This document shows, piece after piece, positions 8,883-18,804 of a stretch of DNA of 64,000 bases (the first letter of the stretch is position 1; each line of letters opens with the position of its first letter). A model generated the notes under the pieces. It did no database searches. It was not told the origin of the DNA and was given only the letters and a program-made list of their open reading frames with translations. Source of the stretch: Luteimonas sp. 8-5 (GTDB lineage: Bacteria; Pseudomonadota; Gammaproteobacteria; Xanthomonadales; Xanthomonadaceae). The stretch lies in the NCBI RefSeq assembly GCF_029763755.1, contig NZ_JARUVM010000014.1:1-64000 (forward strand), in the 5' to 3' direction. Position numbers and translations under genes: made by a program.

Positions 8883-8890
8883 GTCCTTCC

Positions 8891-9535
8891 TCAACGTCCT
8901 GGTTCGTCGTTCCACAGCAGCTTGTGCAACTGCAACTGGTAGCGCACCGGCGGGCGGTCGGCCACGATCCAGTCCGCCAGGTCGCTCGCCGGCAACTGGC
9001 CGAAGCTGGGCGAGAACAGCACGTCGCACCGTTCATGCAGGCGATGCTCGGCGACGACGCCGCAGGCCCACTCGTAGTCGGCGCGGTCGCAGACCACGAA
9101 CTTGACCTGGTCGCGCGGCGTCAGCAGCGCGATGTTCGACCACAGGTTGCGCGCCACCTCGCCGGAGCCGGGCGTCTTGATGTCCAGCACCCGCGACACG
9201 CGCGGGTCCACGGCACCGATATCGACCGCGCCCGAGGTCTCCAGCGACACGATGTAGCCGGCATCGCAAAGGCGTTGCAGCAGGCCGATACAGCGCTTCT
9301 GCGCCAGCGGCTCCCCGCCGGTGACGCAGACGTGGCGCACGCCGTGGCTGGCGACCTGCGCCAGGATCGCATCGATGTCGTGCCACTGTCCGCCGTGGAA
9401 GGCGTACGCGGTGTCGCAGTAACCGCAGCGCAGCGGGCAGCCGGTCAGGCGCACGAACACGGTGGGCCAGCCGGCGTCGCGTGCCTCGCCCTGCAGGGAC
9501 AGGAAGATCTCGGTGATGCGCAGGCGGTTTTCCAT
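8891..9535 (-). CDS. queE: 7-carboxy-7-deazaguanine synthase (radical SAM)
   Basis: 214-residue radical-SAM enzyme producing the 7-deazaguanine core from 6-carboxytetrahydropterin. [12 protein letters not shown] supplies the CxxxCxxC cluster (C33, C37, C40), [20 protein letters not shown] is the substrate-binding N-terminus, and [12 protein letters not shown] is the SAM-binding GGE motif. Start chosen at [11 protein letters not shown], four bases after the cpoB stop, rather than the longer open frame. It feeds QueC directly downstream. Confidence 0.97.
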   Translation of the reverse strand: MENRLRITEIFLSLQGEARDAGWPTVFVRLTGCPLRCGYCDTAYAFHGGQWHDIDAILAQVASHGVRHVCVTGGEPLAQKRCIGLLQRLCDAGYIVSLETSGAVDIGAVDPRVSRVLDIKTPGSGEVARNLWSNIALLTPRDQVKFVVCDRADYEWACGVVAEHRLHERCDVLFSPSFGQLPASDLADWIVADRPPVRYQLQLHKLLWNDEPGR

Positions 9536-9539
9536 CGCC

Positions 9540-10361
9540 TCAGCGCAGGCTCCCCAGGCGGATCGCGCGCAGGCGGTCCTCGGCGGTGCGGGCCGCGTCG
9601 CTGCCCGGATACCGCTGCGGCACCGCGGCCAGGGTGGCCTCGGCTTCGGCAATCTGCTGCATGCCGTACTGGGTCAGGCCGAGCTTGAGCATCGCGCCCG
9701 GCGCCTTGTCGTGCGCCGGATAGCGATCCAGCAGGGCCTGGAACTGCTGCAGCGCCAGCGGGTAGTTCTGGGTGGCGTAATAGCTTTCGCCCAGCCAGTA
9801 GATCGCGTTGGGCGCCAGCGCGCCATCCGGGAACTGCGCCAGGAAGGCGACGAACTGGCGCGCGGATTCGTCGTAGCGGCCGGCCTTGAGCACGTCGAAG
9901 GCGGCACCGTAGGCGATGCGCTCGGCGTCTCCGGCGACGGCAGGTGGCGTGGTGCTTGCGCCTGCATCGGACGCGGGCGCCGCTGGCGGCGGGACCGCAG
10001 CTGGCGCTACCGGGGCAGACGCCACGTCCGCCACGATCCCCGTCGGGGCCGGCACCGTGCCGACAGGCGTGCCACCCTCGAGGCGCACCAGCCGTCCGTC
10101 CAGGTCCAGGTACTGGTTGCGCGCGTCGGTCTGCGCCTTCTGCTGCTGGTGCTGCAGTTCCTCGAGCTGGGCGCGCAGCGCCTGCACCTCGGCCTTCAGC
10201 GCATTGACCTGGTTGAGCAGGTCGACGTTGCCCCGATCGGTCGCCGCGCGCTGCTCCAGCGCCGCCACCCGTTCGGACAGGCTGGCCCGCTGCGCCATCG
10301 CGCACGGCGCGGCCACCATCAGCCCGAGGGCCACCACGATTGCAGAAATTCCAGTCTTCAT
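9540..10361 (-). CDS. cpoB: Cell division coordinator CpoB (YbgF)
   Basis: 273-residue periplasmic Tol-Pal partner that coordinates peptidoglycan synthesis with outer-membrane constriction. A Sec signal peptide (ending ...PCAMAQ) is followed by a coiled coil (ERVAALEQRAATDRG through LEELQHQQQKAQ), a Pro/Ala linker and C-terminal TPR repeats (YGAAFDVLKAGRYDES, IYWLGESYYATQNYPLAL, KLGLTQYGMQQIAEAEATL). It is last of the tol-pal cluster, separated from pal by a hairpin and heptad repeats, so it may be transcribed at a different level. GGAAGG upstream is the ribosome site. Confidence 0.95.
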   Translation of the reverse strand: MKTGISAIVVALGLMVAAPCAMAQRASLSERVAALEQRAATDRGNVDLLNQVNALKAEVQALRAQLEELQHQQQKAQTDARNQYLDLDGRLVRLEGGTPVGTVPAPTGIVADVASAPVAPAAVPPPAAPASDAGASTTPPAVAGDAERIAYGAAFDVLKAGRYDESARQFVAFLAQFPDGALAPNAIYWLGESYYATQNYPLALQQFQALLDRYPAHDKAPGAMLKLGLTQYGMQQIAEAEATLAAVPQRYPGSDAARTAEDRLRAIRLGSLR

Positions 10362-10395
10362 GCGCCTTCCCACCGTTTCCGGAACCCCAAAAGAA

Positions 10396-10422
10396 TAAGG
10401 CAGCGGACTCCCCGCTGCCTTA
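10396..10422 (-). terminator. Hairpin between pal and cpoB, likely rho-independent terminator or attenuator
   Basis: A perfect 11-bp stem, TAAGGCAGCGG with CCGCTGCCTTA, and a 5-base loop. On the minus strand it is followed by TTCTTTT. Its position after pal suggests partial termination that sets CpoB below Pal. Confidence 0.7.
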
Positions 10423-10470
10423 CCCCGGACTGTCCGGAGGACCTGGAACCGGGAGGAGCGATCATCGCCC

Positions 10471-10498
10471 GTTCCCTGTTCCCTGTTCCCCGTTCCCG
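10471..10498 (-). repeat. Four tandem GTTCCCN heptads in pal-cpoB spacer
   Basis: GTTCCCT x2, then GTTCCCC and GTTCCCG. On the transcribed (minus) sense this is GGGAAC every seven bases, so the cpoB leader RNA could form a G-quadruplex. It lies in the 146-base gap between pal and cpoB. Confidence 0.85.
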
Positions 10499-10507
10499 CT
10501 GTTGCTC

Positions 10508-11020
10508 TTACTTCGCGGTATACACGATCTCGACGCGGCGATTCTTCGCCCAGCAATCCTCGCTCGACTCGGTGCAGGTCGGGCGCTCTTCGCCGTAGCT
10601 GATCACGCTGACCTGGCTGCCGGAACCGCCATTGGCCTGCAGGGCGGACGACACGGCGTTGCCGCGGCGCTCGGCCAGGCCCATGTTGTACTCGCGGCTG
10701 CCGCGCTCGTCGGCATGGCCTTCGAGGTTCATGCGCGAGGACGGGCGGTCGCTCAGGTACTTGGCGTGGCAGGCCATCGCGGCCTCGAACTCGGGACGCA
10801 CGGCATCCTGGTCGAAATCGAAGTACACGACGCGGGTGCGCAGGCAGCTGTCGGTGTCCAGGTCCTCGGGGGTGTAGACGCCGGAGACCGGAGCGGGCTC
10901 GGTGACCGCGGGCGGGGTCGGCTCGACAGGCGCCGGAGGCGTCTCCTTGACCTTCTTCGAGCAGGCGACCGCCGCCGTGCACAACAGCGCGGTCAGCAGG
11001 ATGCGGGTGGTGGTGTTCAT
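10508..11020 (-). CDS. pal: Peptidoglycan-associated lipoprotein Pal
   Basis: 170-residue outer-membrane lipoprotein that tethers the outer membrane to peptidoglycan and binds TolB. The lipobox is TAAVAC (Cys20), followed by a Pro-rich linker and an OmpA-like domain with YFDFDQDAVRPEF and the diaminopimelate-binding NLEGHADERGSREYNMGLAE. It ends RRVEIVY as usual. Two extra cysteines near the C-terminus (PTCTESSEDCW) could form a disulfide. Strong ribosome site GAGGAAT. Downstream of tolB by 71 bases. Confidence 0.96.
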   Translation of the reverse strand: MNTTTRILLTALLCTAAVACSKKVKETPPAPVEPTPPAVTEPAPVSGVYTPEDLDTDSCLRTRVVYFDFDQDAVRPEFEAAMACHAKYLSDRPSSRMNLEGHADERGSREYNMGLAERRGNAVSSALQANGGSGSQVSVISYGEERPTCTESSEDCWAKNRRVEIVYTAK

Positions 11021-11091
11021 GGTGATTCCTCGTCGGTTGGAACAGTTGGGATGACAACTACAACGGCTTACAGGTTACTAGGCGGGCGCAT

Positions 11092-12426
11092 TCAGCGGCG
11101 CGTCCGGTACGGCCCCCACGCGGGTTCGCGCACGTCCCCATCGGCCAGCACCAGGCGCTGGCGCACCCGGGCATCGGCCGAGACGGCATACAGTACCCCG
11201 CGGCCGCCTTCCTTGGCCGCGTACAGCAACATCCCCGCGTTCGGGGCAAAACTCGGCGATTCGTCCAGCGAACCGGGCGAGAGCATGCTCCAGCGCGGCG
11301 TGCCCAGACTGCGGTCCAGCAGGGCGATGCGGTAGTTGTTGCCGCTGCCCTGGGTGGTGGCGATCTTCTTGCCGTCGGAGGACACCGTCGGGTCGGCGTT
11401 GTAGCTGCCTTCGAAGGTCACCCGGGTGGCGCTGCCGCCGCTGGCCGGCACCTGGTAGATCTGCGGCTTGCCGCCGCGGTCGGAGGTGAAGTACAGGCTG
11501 TTGCCGTCGGCGCTCCAGGTCGGCGAGGTGTCGATGCCGAACTGGCGGGTGATCTGGGTCAGCGCCTTGCTGCCCAGGTCCATGACGTAGATCTCGGGGT
11601 TGCCCGACTTGGACAGGGTCAGCGCCAGGCGGCGGCCGTCGGGCGAGAAATCCGGGGCGCCGTTGATGCCGCGGAAACTGGCGACCTGCTCGCGCGCGCC
11701 GGTGGAGATGTCCTGGATCCAGATGGTGGAGTTGCCGCTTTCGAAGCTGACATAGGCCAGCTTGCGGCCGTCCGGGCTCCACGCCGGCGACAGCAGCGGC
11801 TCGCCGGAACGGACCACGGTCTGCGGATTCCAGCCATCGGAGTCGGCGACCATCAGCGCATAGCGGGTCGCGTTGCCGACGCCGGTGGCGGTGACATAGG
11901 CCACCCGGGTCCAGAAGGCGCCGCGCACGCCGAGGATCTTTTCGTAGATGGCGTCCGCGACCTGGTGGGCGACGTCGCGCATGGCGTTGGCACGCGCGGT
12001 CATCGCGAATCCGAGCAGGCGCTCCTGGCGGGCGACGTCGAACAGTTCGTATTCCACCCGGTAGCTGCCGGCCTCGGCGTCGACGACGCGGCCGACCACG
12101 AGGAAATCCTGCTTGAGCAGGCGCCAGGCCGGATAGTCGACGTCGGCGCCGCGCACCGGGCGCTGGACCATGTCGCGCTCGGGAAGGCTGCGGAACTGTC
12201 CGGAGCGGTCGAGGTCGGCGCGCACCACGGCGGCGACGTCGGTCTCGGGGGCCGTGGCGGTGCCCTGGTACGGCATGGGCACCACGGCGATCGGCAGCGC
12301 GGCGGCGTTGCCGCCGATGATGTCCAGTTCCAGCGGGCGGTCCTGCGCCAGCGCCAGCGCGGGCACGCAAAGGGCGGCCAGGAGCAGGGGCAACAGGCAG
12401 GTCAGGCGGCGCAGCAGGTGGCTCAT
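11092..12426 (-). CDS. tolB: Tol-Pal system translocation protein TolB
   Basis: 444-residue periplasmic protein. Start chosen at [19 protein letters not shown], which gives a proper Sec signal peptide ending at ALALAQ; an upstream in-frame ATG would bury it. N-terminal TolB domain ([20 protein letters not shown]), then a six-bladed propeller with repeats such as [52 protein letters not shown] and [13 protein letters not shown]. It links Pal to TolA. Confidence 0.97.
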   Translation of the reverse strand: MSHLLRRLTCLLPLLLAALCVPALALAQDRPLELDIIGGNAAALPIAVVPMPYQGTATAPETDVAAVVRADLDRSGQFRSLPERDMVQRPVRGADVDYPAWRLLKQDFLVVGRVVDAEAGSYRVEYELFDVARQERLLGFAMTARANAMRDVAHQVADAIYEKILGVRGAFWTRVAYVTATGVGNATRYALMVADSDGWNPQTVVRSGEPLLSPAWSPDGRKLAYVSFESGNSTIWIQDISTGAREQVASFRGINGAPDFSPDGRRLALTLSKSGNPEIYVMDLGSKALTQITRQFGIDTSPTWSADGNSLYFTSDRGGKPQIYQVPASGGSATRVTFEGSYNADPTVSSDGKKIATTQGSGNNYRIALLDRSLGTPRWSMLSPGSLDESPSFAPNAGMLLYAAKEGGRGVLYAVSADARVRQRLVLADGDVREPAWGPYRTRR

Positions 12427-12510
12427 CAGTGGGAATTCCGGCGCAAAGTTCAGAAGTCTTAACAGCTTGGCCGTGAACATCATCTCAAAGATGAATGGAC
12501 CCTGTCGCGA

Positions 12511-13421
12511 TCAGCGGTCGGCGGCTTCGAAATTGAGCCTCAGGTTGCGGTTGAAGACCGCCTCGAAGCCCGCATACGGCAAGGGCTGGGCCTTGAGCAC
12601 CGCGGCTTCGACCGATCGCCTGCCCAAGTCGTCGTAGGGGCAGCTTGGATCGACTTTTGCTTCGATGACCGTACCGCCGGGAACCTGCCGGATGACGATC
12701 ACGCAGCGCTGGCCCAGCGGCACCGACTCCGGCCGCGTCCAGTTGCGCAGGATCGCTTCGGTCAGCGCTGCGGCGTAACGCGAGGCCAGGTCTTGGTCGA
12801 CCCCTTCGTTGCCAGGGGGAGGCGGCGCAGCGCTGGTGGCCGCGGCTGCCCGCTTGGCGTCCTCGATCTGGCGCAGCCGTTGCTCGGCCAGCTCGGCGGC
12901 GCGCTTGGCCCTGGCCTGCTCGGCGCGGATCGCCTCGAGCTTGCGCGCGATCTCGCGCTGCTTGCGCTCGGCTTCCTCCTGGCGCTTGCGCTCGGTGAGG
13001 TCGATCTGCTCCTGGCGGCGCTTCTCTTCCTGTTCGCGCGCGGCCTGGCGCGCGGCCTCGGCCTCGCGCTCGACGCGTTCCTGCTCGCGGGTGTCCGGCT
13101 CGGGAATGCGCTCCTGCGGTTCCGGCTGCGCTTCCGGGGGCGAGGGCACGGGCTCGGTCACGGGTTCGGGGGGGGCCGGCTCGGGCTCGACCACCGGCTC
13201 CGGTTCGGGTTCCGGTGGGATGGCCGGGGCGTCCAGCGCGCGCCGCAATGGCACGGCCAGGGCATCGGGATCGACCAGGTCGGCCTCGATCACCGGGCCC
13301 GCCGCGGACACCGGCACGGCGCGGCGCGTCCACCACATCCCGGCGAACATCAACGCGAACAGCACGGCGTGCAGCACGACCGCCGCCATCACCGCCACCC
13401 GTGTATCGGCGCGGGTTTCCC

Positions 13422-13425
<4 letters not shown>
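12511..13425 (-). CDS. tolA: Tol-Pal protein TolA
   Basis: 304-residue inner-membrane protein spanning the periplasm. It has one N-terminal transmembrane helix (AVMAAVVLHAVLFALMFAGM), a Pro/Glu-rich stretch, a long charged helix (about residues 110-195, EQERVEREAEAARQ onward) and a C-terminal TolA/TonB-like domain with two cysteines (QRCVIVIRQVPGG and SCPYDDLG). The GTG start overlaps the tolR stop (GTGA), coupling translation. It transduces proton-motive force from TolQR to TolB-Pal. Confidence 0.95.
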
Positions 13426-13883
<458 letters not shown>

Positions 13884-13886
13884 GGC

Positions 13887-14609
13887 TCAGGCCTCGTCGG
13901 CGTGGGCTTGCCGCTGCAGGATCGAGGCGAATTCCTCGGAGAAGGTGTCGTACCGCACCGACAGGCGCTCGACCCTGGTGGCGTAGCGGTTGTAGGCCCA
14001 GACTGCGGGGATCGCCGCGAACAGGCCCATGGCGGTGGCCACCAGCGCCTCGGTGATGCCCGGCGCGACCGTGGCGATGGTGGCTTCCTTGACGCTGGAC
14101 AGGCCATGGAAGGACACCATGATTCCCCACACCGTGCCGAACAGGCCCACGTACGGCGCGATCGAACCGACGTTGGCGAGGAACTCCAGGTTGCGCTCCA
14201 GGCCGTCGAGTTCGCGCGACGCGGCCGCGCGCATCGCACGCTGCGCGCCTTCGAGCTGGATCCGGCTGTCGACGCCGCGGCGCTGGCGGATGCGGTCGAA
14301 CTCGCGGAAGCCGCCCTCGAAGATGGCCTCGAGCCCGCCGATCTCGCGGTTGCGCTCGGTGGCGCCGGCATAGAGCTTGGACAGCTCGGCGCCCGACCAG
14401 AAGCGCTCCTCGAAACGGTCGGCCTCGCGATCGGCGCGGTCGAACACGCGCTTCTTGCGGAAAATGATCACCCAGGAGGCGATCGAGCCGAACACCAGCA
14501 GCAACAGCACCAGTTGCACCGGCAGGCTCGCGTGCAGCACCAGGGCCAGCATGTCGATGCCGTTGCCGTCGGTGGCCGCGGCCGTGATGGGTTCGATGGG
14601 CTGCTGCAT
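13887..14609 (-). CDS. tolQ: Tol-Pal protein TolQ
   Basis: 240-residue MotA/ExbB/TolQ-family channel protein with three transmembrane helices: LPVQLVLLLLVFGSIASWVI, then NVGSIAPYVGLFGTVWGIMV and ALVATAMGLFAAIPAVWAYN. The last two contain the conserved TolQ Thr/Gly channel residues. The start ATG overlaps the ybgC stop by one base (TGATG), which fixes the start and gives normal length; upstream in-frame sequence is ybgC shadow. Confidence 0.97.
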   Translation of the reverse strand: MQQPIEPITAAATDGNGIDMLALVLHASLPVQLVLLLLVFGSIASWVIIFRKKRVFDRADREADRFEERFWSGAELSKLYAGATERNREIGGLEAIFEGGFREFDRIRQRRGVDSRIQLEGAQRAMRAAASRELDGLERNLEFLANVGSIAPYVGLFGTVWGIMVSFHGLSSVKEATIATVAPGITEALVATAMGLFAAIPAVWAYNRYATRVERLSVRYDTFSEEFASILQRQAHADEA

Positions 14610-15031
14610 CAGGGGTTTGCCTCCAGGGGCTTGAGTTGTTCGAGCAACGCCGGCGGGATCGGCCGCGGCTTGAAGCCGGCTGCATCCAGCGAGGCGATGC
14701 GCACCGTGGCGTCGAGCAGGAGCACGCCGTCGCGGCGGATCTCCTGGACCATCACCAGGCTCGCGCGCCTGCACTCGCGCAGCACGACGCCGACCTCCAG
14801 CGCATCGTCCAGCCGTGCCGGCAGGCGGAAGTCGACCTGCATCGCGCGCACCGCGAACACCAGGCCATGCTCGTGTCCGTCGCGCCCGCGCCGCATCGCT
14901 TCCTGGCCCTGCCCCAGCGCGCGCATCCACTCACTGCGCGCGCGCTCGAGGACGGCCAGGTACTGCGCGTGGTAGACCACGCCGCCGGCGTCGGTATCTT
15001 CCCAGTAAACGCGGACGGGGTGGATGAACAC
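14609..15031 (-). CDS. ybgC: Acyl-CoA thioesterase YbgC
   Basis: 140-residue hotdog-fold (4HBT) acyl-CoA thioesterase, the usual first gene of the tol-pal cluster. VYWEDTDAGGVVYHAQYLAV contains the catalytic Asp motif (DTDxxGVVYH), and RARSEWMRALG follows. The start codon is GTG at 15031; no better start lies upstream in frame. The 92-base gap to ruvB holds repeats described separately. Confidence 0.93.
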   Translation of the reverse strand: MFIHPVRVYWEDTDAGGVVYHAQYLAVLERARSEWMRALGQGQEAMRRGRDGHEHGLVFAVRAMQVDFRLPARLDDALEVGVVLRECRRASLVMVQEIRRDGVLLLDATVRIASLDAAGFKPRPIPPALLEQLKPLEANP

Positions 15032-15043
15032 TGGTTAAGGACC

Positions 15044-15079
15044 GGGAATGAGGGGAGTGAAGGGAATGGGGAATGGAAT
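15044..15079 (+). repeat. Degenerate GGGAATGAG nonamers between ruvB and ybgC
   Basis: GGGAATGAG, GGGAGTGAA and GGGAATGGG followed by GAATGGAAT: G-runs every nine bases on the plus strand. It faces the C-rich heptads at 15148, so the two blocks are in opposite orientation across the spacer. Confidence 0.75.
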
Positions 15080-15123
15080 GAGCAAGGTAGCCTGAAGGTA
15101 TTTCGACATGGGAGTACCAGGGA

Positions 15124-16170
15124 CTAGAACAACTCCCGAGGCCCCCCATTCCCTATTCCCGATTCCCTATTCCCCTTGGGCCGCAGGCCCAGATGCTGGT
15201 ACGCCTTCGCCGTCGCCATGCGCCCCCTGGCCGTGCGCACCAGGAAGCCCTGCTGGATCAGGTAGGGCTCGACCACGTCCTCCAGGGTGCCGCGCTCCTC
15301 GCTCAGGGCCGCGGCCAGCGACTCGACGCCGACCGGACCGCCATCGAAGGCCTCCACGATCGTGCGCAGCAGGCGCCGGTCGAGCTCGTCGAAACCCTCC
15401 GGGTCGACCTGCAGCATCTCCATGGCCGCTGCCGCCACGCCGGCATCGATGTGGCCGCCGGCGCGTACCTGGGCATAGTCGCGCACCCGCCGCAGCAACC
15501 GGTTGGCGATGCGCGGGGTGCCGCGCGCGCGCCGGGCAATGGCGCCGGCGCCCTCGGCCTCGCAGGCGATGCCGAGGATCTGCGCCGACCGGCGCACGAT
15601 CCGGGTGAGCTCTTCCGGCGAGTAGAACTCCAGCCGCTGGACGATGCCGAAGCGGTCGCGCAGCGGCGCCGTCAGAAGTCCGGCGCGGGTCGTCGCGCCG
15701 ACCAGGGTGAAGGGTGGCAGGTCGAGCTTGATCGAGCGCGCCGCAGGGCCCTCGCCGATCATGATGTCGATCTGGAAATCCTCCATCGCCGGGTACAGCA
15801 CCTCCTCGACCACCGGCGAGAGGCGATGGATCTCGTCGATGAACAATACGTCGTGCGGCTGCAGGTTGGTCAGCAGCGCGGCGAGGTCGCCGGCCTTCTC
15901 GATCACCGGCCCCGAGGTCACCCGCAGCCCGACCCCGAGCTCGTTGGCGATGACATGGCTCAGGGTGGTCTTGCCCAGGCCCGGCGGGCCGAAGATAAGC
16001 ACGTGGTCCATCGCGTCGCCGCGCTTGCGGGCGGCTTCGATATAGATCCCGAGCTGCTCCCTCACCGCGTTCTGGCCGAGGTATTCGTCCAGGCGCCGCG
16101 GCCGGATCGAGGCCTCGACGGCGTCGTCCTCGCGGGTGGCGTCGGCGGCGATGAGGCGTTCTTCGGTCAT
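15124..16170 (-). CDS. ruvB: Holliday junction branch migration ATPase RuvB
   Basis: 348-residue hexameric AAA+ motor of RuvAB. Walker A GPPGLGKT is at residues 61-68, Walker B is LFIDEIHR, sensor 1 is LVGATTRAG and sensor 2 lies in [19 protein letters not shown]; a winged helix follows ([20 protein letters not shown]). The normal protein ends near HLGLRP; the last ~15 residues ([17 protein letters not shown]) are encoded by heptad repeats and are not family sequence. CATAAT lies six bases before the ATG. Kup separates it from ruvA. Confidence 0.97.
   Translation of the reverse strand: MTEERLIAADATREDDAVEASIRPRRLDEYLGQNAVREQLGIYIEAARKRGDAMDHVLIFGPPGLGKTTLSHVIANELGVGLRVTSGPVIEKAGDLAALLTNLQPHDVLFIDEIHRLSPVVEEVLYPAMEDFQIDIMIGEGPAARSIKLDLPPFTLVGATTRAGLLTAPLRDRFGIVQRLEFYSPEELTRIVRRSAQILGIACEAEGAGAIARRARGTPRIANRLLRRVRDYAQVRAGGHIDAGVAAAAMEMLQVDPEGFDELDRRLLRTIVEAFDGGPVGVESLAAALSEERGTLEDVVEPYLIQQGFLVRTARGRMATAKAYQHLGLRPKGNRESGIGNGGPRELF
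15148..15175 (-). repeat. Four tandem ATTCCCN heptads at the ruvB 3' end
   Basis: ATTCCCT, ATTCCCG, ATTCCCT, ATTCCCC. On the coding (minus) strand this is GGGAAT at seven-base spacing (G3N4 x4). It encodes most of the RuvB C-terminal tail. Confidence 0.88.
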
Positions 16171-16176
16171 GGCTTG

Positions 16177-16182
16177 ATTATG
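16177..16182 (-). promoter_or_regulatory. -10 element CATAAT of ruvB, leaderless spacing
   Basis: CATAAT, CAAGCC, then ATG at 16170. It lies just after the large kup-ruvB hairpin, which would separate ruvB expression from kup. Confidence 0.55.
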
Positions 16183-16184
16183 CG

Positions 16185-16291
16185 GGGAATGAAGGGAATG
16201 AGGGGAATGAGGGGAATGGGCAGAACAGGAGCGCTTCCGGTCGTACTGCTCCTGCCATTCCCATCATTCCCCTCATTCCCCTCACTCCCGG
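16185..16291. repeat. Inverted pair of nonamer repeats in kup-ruvB spacer
   Basis: Four nonamers GGGAATGAA/GGGAATGAG/GGGAATGAG/GGGAATGGG (16185-16220) face four nonamers CATTCCCAT/CATTCCCCT/CATTCCCCT/CACTCCCGG (16256-16291). Between them CAGGAGC (16226-16232) pairs with GCTCCTG (16248-16254). Together they form a long imperfect hairpin filling almost the whole 127-base gap. Either arm also has four spaced G-runs on one strand. Confidence 0.85.
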
Positions 16292-16297
16292 CTCTTC

Positions 16298-18187
16298 TCA
16301 GATCTCCACCTGCGACCCGAGCTCCACCAGCCGGTTGCCGGGGATGTGGAAGAACCCGGTGGCCGGCGCGGCGTTGCGGTGCATGACCGCGAACAGCTTG
16401 TCGCGCCAGACCGGCATGCCGCCGCGGCGGCTGGCCACCACGTTCTCCCGGCTGGCGAAATAGGTCGTGTCCATCGGGTCGAAATGGATCCCTCCCTCGT
16501 CGCAGGAGCGCATCAGCGCCAGCGGCACGTCCGGAGTCTCCATGAAGCCGAAGCGGATCGTCACCCGGTGGAACTCGTCGCCGATCGGATCGATCTGCAG
16601 GCGGCTGCCCTTCGGCGCGTACGGCACGTTGAGGGTCTTCACCGTCAGGAACACGTTGCGCTCGTGCAGCACCTTGTTGTGCTTGAGGTTGTGCAGCAGC
16701 GCCTGCGGCACCATGCCCTGCTGCGCGATCAGGAACACGGCCGTCCCGGGCACCCGCACCGGCGGCGCCAGCATCAGGCCCGGCAGGAAGGTGTCGAGCT
16801 GGATGCCGCCCTTGCGGATCTGCTGGTACAGCAGTTCCCGGCCACGGCGCCAGGTACGCATCAGGGTGAACAGGACGATGCCCAGCACCACCGGGAACCA
16901 GCCGCCGTCCAGGATCTTGGCCGCGTTGGCCACGAGGAAGCCGATGTCGGCGACGACGAACAGCACGCACAGGCCGAACACCCAGTTGCGCGCGCGCGGC
17001 CATAGCTCGCCTGCGACGATGGCCAGCAGCAGGGTGTCGATGAGCATGGTTGCCGACACCGAGATGCCGTAGGCGGTGGCCAGGGCGGTCGAGGTCTGGA
17101 ACGACAGCACCAGGCCGATCACCAGCACCATCAGCGTCCAGTTGACCGCCGGGATGTAGATCTGGCCGATGGTTTCGCGCGAGGTGTGCTTGACCGCCAT
17201 GCGCGGGATGTAGCCCAGCTGCATGGCCTGTCGCGAAATCGAGAACGCGCCGGTGATCACCGCCTGCGAGGCGATCACGGTTGCGCACGTCGCCAGGAAG
17301 ATCATCGGCCAGCGCGCCCAGGCCGGCACGCCGACGTAGAACGGGTTGACGATCGCGGTCGGGTCCTCGAGCACCAGCGCGCCCTGCCCCAGGTAGTTGA
17401 GCATCAGCGCCGGCAGGACGAAGAAGTACCAGCCGCGCCGGATCGGTTCGGCGCCGAAATGGCCCATGTCGGTGTACAGCGCCTCGCCGCCGGTCACCGC
17501 CAGGACCACGGCGCCGAGGATGAAGATCCCGCCGAAGTGGTGTTCGGCGAAGAAGCGCATCGCCCACCACGGGTTGATCGCCTTGAGCACTTCCGGCGCG
17601 TGCAGGATGTTGACCACGCCCAGCACGGCCAGCGCCAGGAACCAGGTGATCATCACCGGGCCGAACACCAGCCCGACCTTCTCGGTGCCGTAGCGCTGGG
17701 CCAGGAACAATGCCAGCAGGACCATGACCACGACCGGCACCACCCAGTGGTGCAACTGTGGCGCGACCACTTCCAGGCCCTCGACCGCCGACAGTACCGA
17801 GATCGCCGGGGTGATCACGCCGTCGCCGAAGAACAGCGAGGCGCCGAAGATGCCGAGGATGCCGACCAGGTAGACGGAGCGCGAACCGGGCTTGAGCCTG
17901 CGCTGGGCCAGCGACATCAGCGCCATGATGCCGCCCTCGCCTTCGTTGTCGGCGCGCATGATCACGGTCACGTACTTCACCGTGACCACCATCGTCAGCG
18001 CCCAGAACACCAGCGACAGGATGCCCAGCACGGTGTCGTGGTTGGCGACCAGGCCGTAGTGCGGGCCGAACGCCTGCTTCAGCGTATACAGCGGGCTGGT
18101 GCCGATGTCGCCGAAGACGACGCCGATGGCGCCGACCACCAGGGCGGCGGCCCCGGTTTGGTTGCGTGGGTGCTTGGAAGTCGACAT
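16298..18187 (-). CDS. kup: Low-affinity potassium uptake protein Kup
   Basis: 629-residue K+:H+ symporter of the KUP/HAK/KT family. [20 protein letters not shown] is the family signature, followed by about 12 transmembrane segments to around residue 430 ([46 protein letters not shown]) and a cytosolic C-terminal domain. It starts 11 bases after ruvA and sits between ruvA and ruvB, so it is probably co-transcribed with the resolvasome genes although functionally unrelated. Confidence 0.96.
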   Translation of the reverse strand: MSTSKHPRNQTGAAALVVGAIGVVFGDIGTSPLYTLKQAFGPHYGLVANHDTVLGILSLVFWALTMVVTVKYVTVIMRADNEGEGGIMALMSLAQRRLKPGSRSVYLVGILGIFGASLFFGDGVITPAISVLSAVEGLEVVAPQLHHWVVPVVVMVLLALFLAQRYGTEKVGLVFGPVMITWFLALAVLGVVNILHAPEVLKAINPWWAMRFFAEHHFGGIFILGAVVLAVTGGEALYTDMGHFGAEPIRRGWYFFVLPALMLNYLGQGALVLEDPTAIVNPFYVGVPAWARWPMIFLATCATVIASQAVITGAFSISRQAMQLGYIPRMAVKHTSRETIGQIYIPAVNWTLMVLVIGLVLSFQTSTALATAYGISVSATMLIDTLLLAIVAGELWPRARNWVFGLCVLFVVADIGFLVANAAKILDGGWFPVVLGIVLFTLMRTWRRGRELLYQQIRKGGIQLDTFLPGLMLAPPVRVPGTAVFLIAQQGMVPQALLHNLKHNKVLHERNVFLTVKTLNVPYAPKGSRLQIDPIGDEFHRVTIRFGFMETPDVPLALMRSCDEGGIHFDPMDTTYFASRENVVASRRGGMPVWRDKLFAVMHRNAAPATGFFHIPGNRLVELGSQVEI

Positions 18188-18198
18188 GGACTCGGGCG

Positions 18199-18804
18199 TC
18201 AGCGGAGCGCGGACTGTAGCGCCTTGCGGATGATGGCGGCGGCTTCGTCGCCAGGGGCTGCGGCATCGCGTGCCATGCGCGCGGCCTCGGCGGGCTTGTA
18301 GCCCAGCTGCTGCAGGGCCACGGTCGCCTCGGACTGGGGATCGCCCGCGCCGGCGTTGCCGGCCAGCGGTCCGCCGCCGGCACCGAGGACACCCCAGTCA
18401 GAGCTGGCCGCACGATCGCGCAACTCCACGACCATGCGCTCGGCAGTCTTCTTGCCGATGCCCGGGATGCGGGTGAGCGCGGTGATGTCGCCGGCCTGCA
18501 GCAGCCGCGCGAACTCGTCGACGCTGGCTCCTGACAGGACCGCCAGCGCGATCTTCGCGCCGATGCCGGAGACCTTCTGCACGTCGCGGAACAGCCGGCG
18601 CTCGCCCTCGCGCAGGAAACCGTACAGCGCGACGCTGTCTTCCTTCTGCGCGTAGTGGGTGAACAACGAGACCTCGCGACCGACCTCGGGCAGGTCGTAG
18701 AAGGTGCTCATCGGCGCCTCGAGCTCGTAGCCGACGCCATTGACGTCCACCACCAGCCAGGGCGGCTGCTTGTGCGCAAGGATTCCCCTCAGCCTGCCGA
18801 TCAT
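18199..18804 (-). CDS. ruvA: Holliday junction branch migration protein RuvA
   Basis: 201-residue tetrameric Holliday-junction-binding subunit that recruits RuvB. It starts [13 protein letters not shown] and has two helix-hairpin-helix motifs ([20 protein letters not shown] and [20 protein letters not shown]) and a C-terminal RuvB-binding domain ([19 protein letters not shown]). The ATG overlaps the ruvC stop by four bases (ATGA), which sets the start. Confidence 0.97.
   Translation of the reverse strand: MIGRLRGILAHKQPPWLVVDVNGVGYELEAPMSTFYDLPEVGREVSLFTHYAQKEDSVALYGFLREGERRLFRDVQKVSGIGAKIALAVLSGASVDEFARLLQAGDITALTRIPGIGKKTAERMVVELRDRAASSDWGVLGAGGGPLAGNAGAGDPQSEATVALQQLGYKPAEAARMARDAAAPGDEAAAIIRKALQSALR

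Noticed and set aside
16167-18413. 748-codon frame on the same strand as kup in another phase
   Set aside because: Arg/Pro/Gly-rich shadow of Kup with no transmembrane pattern.
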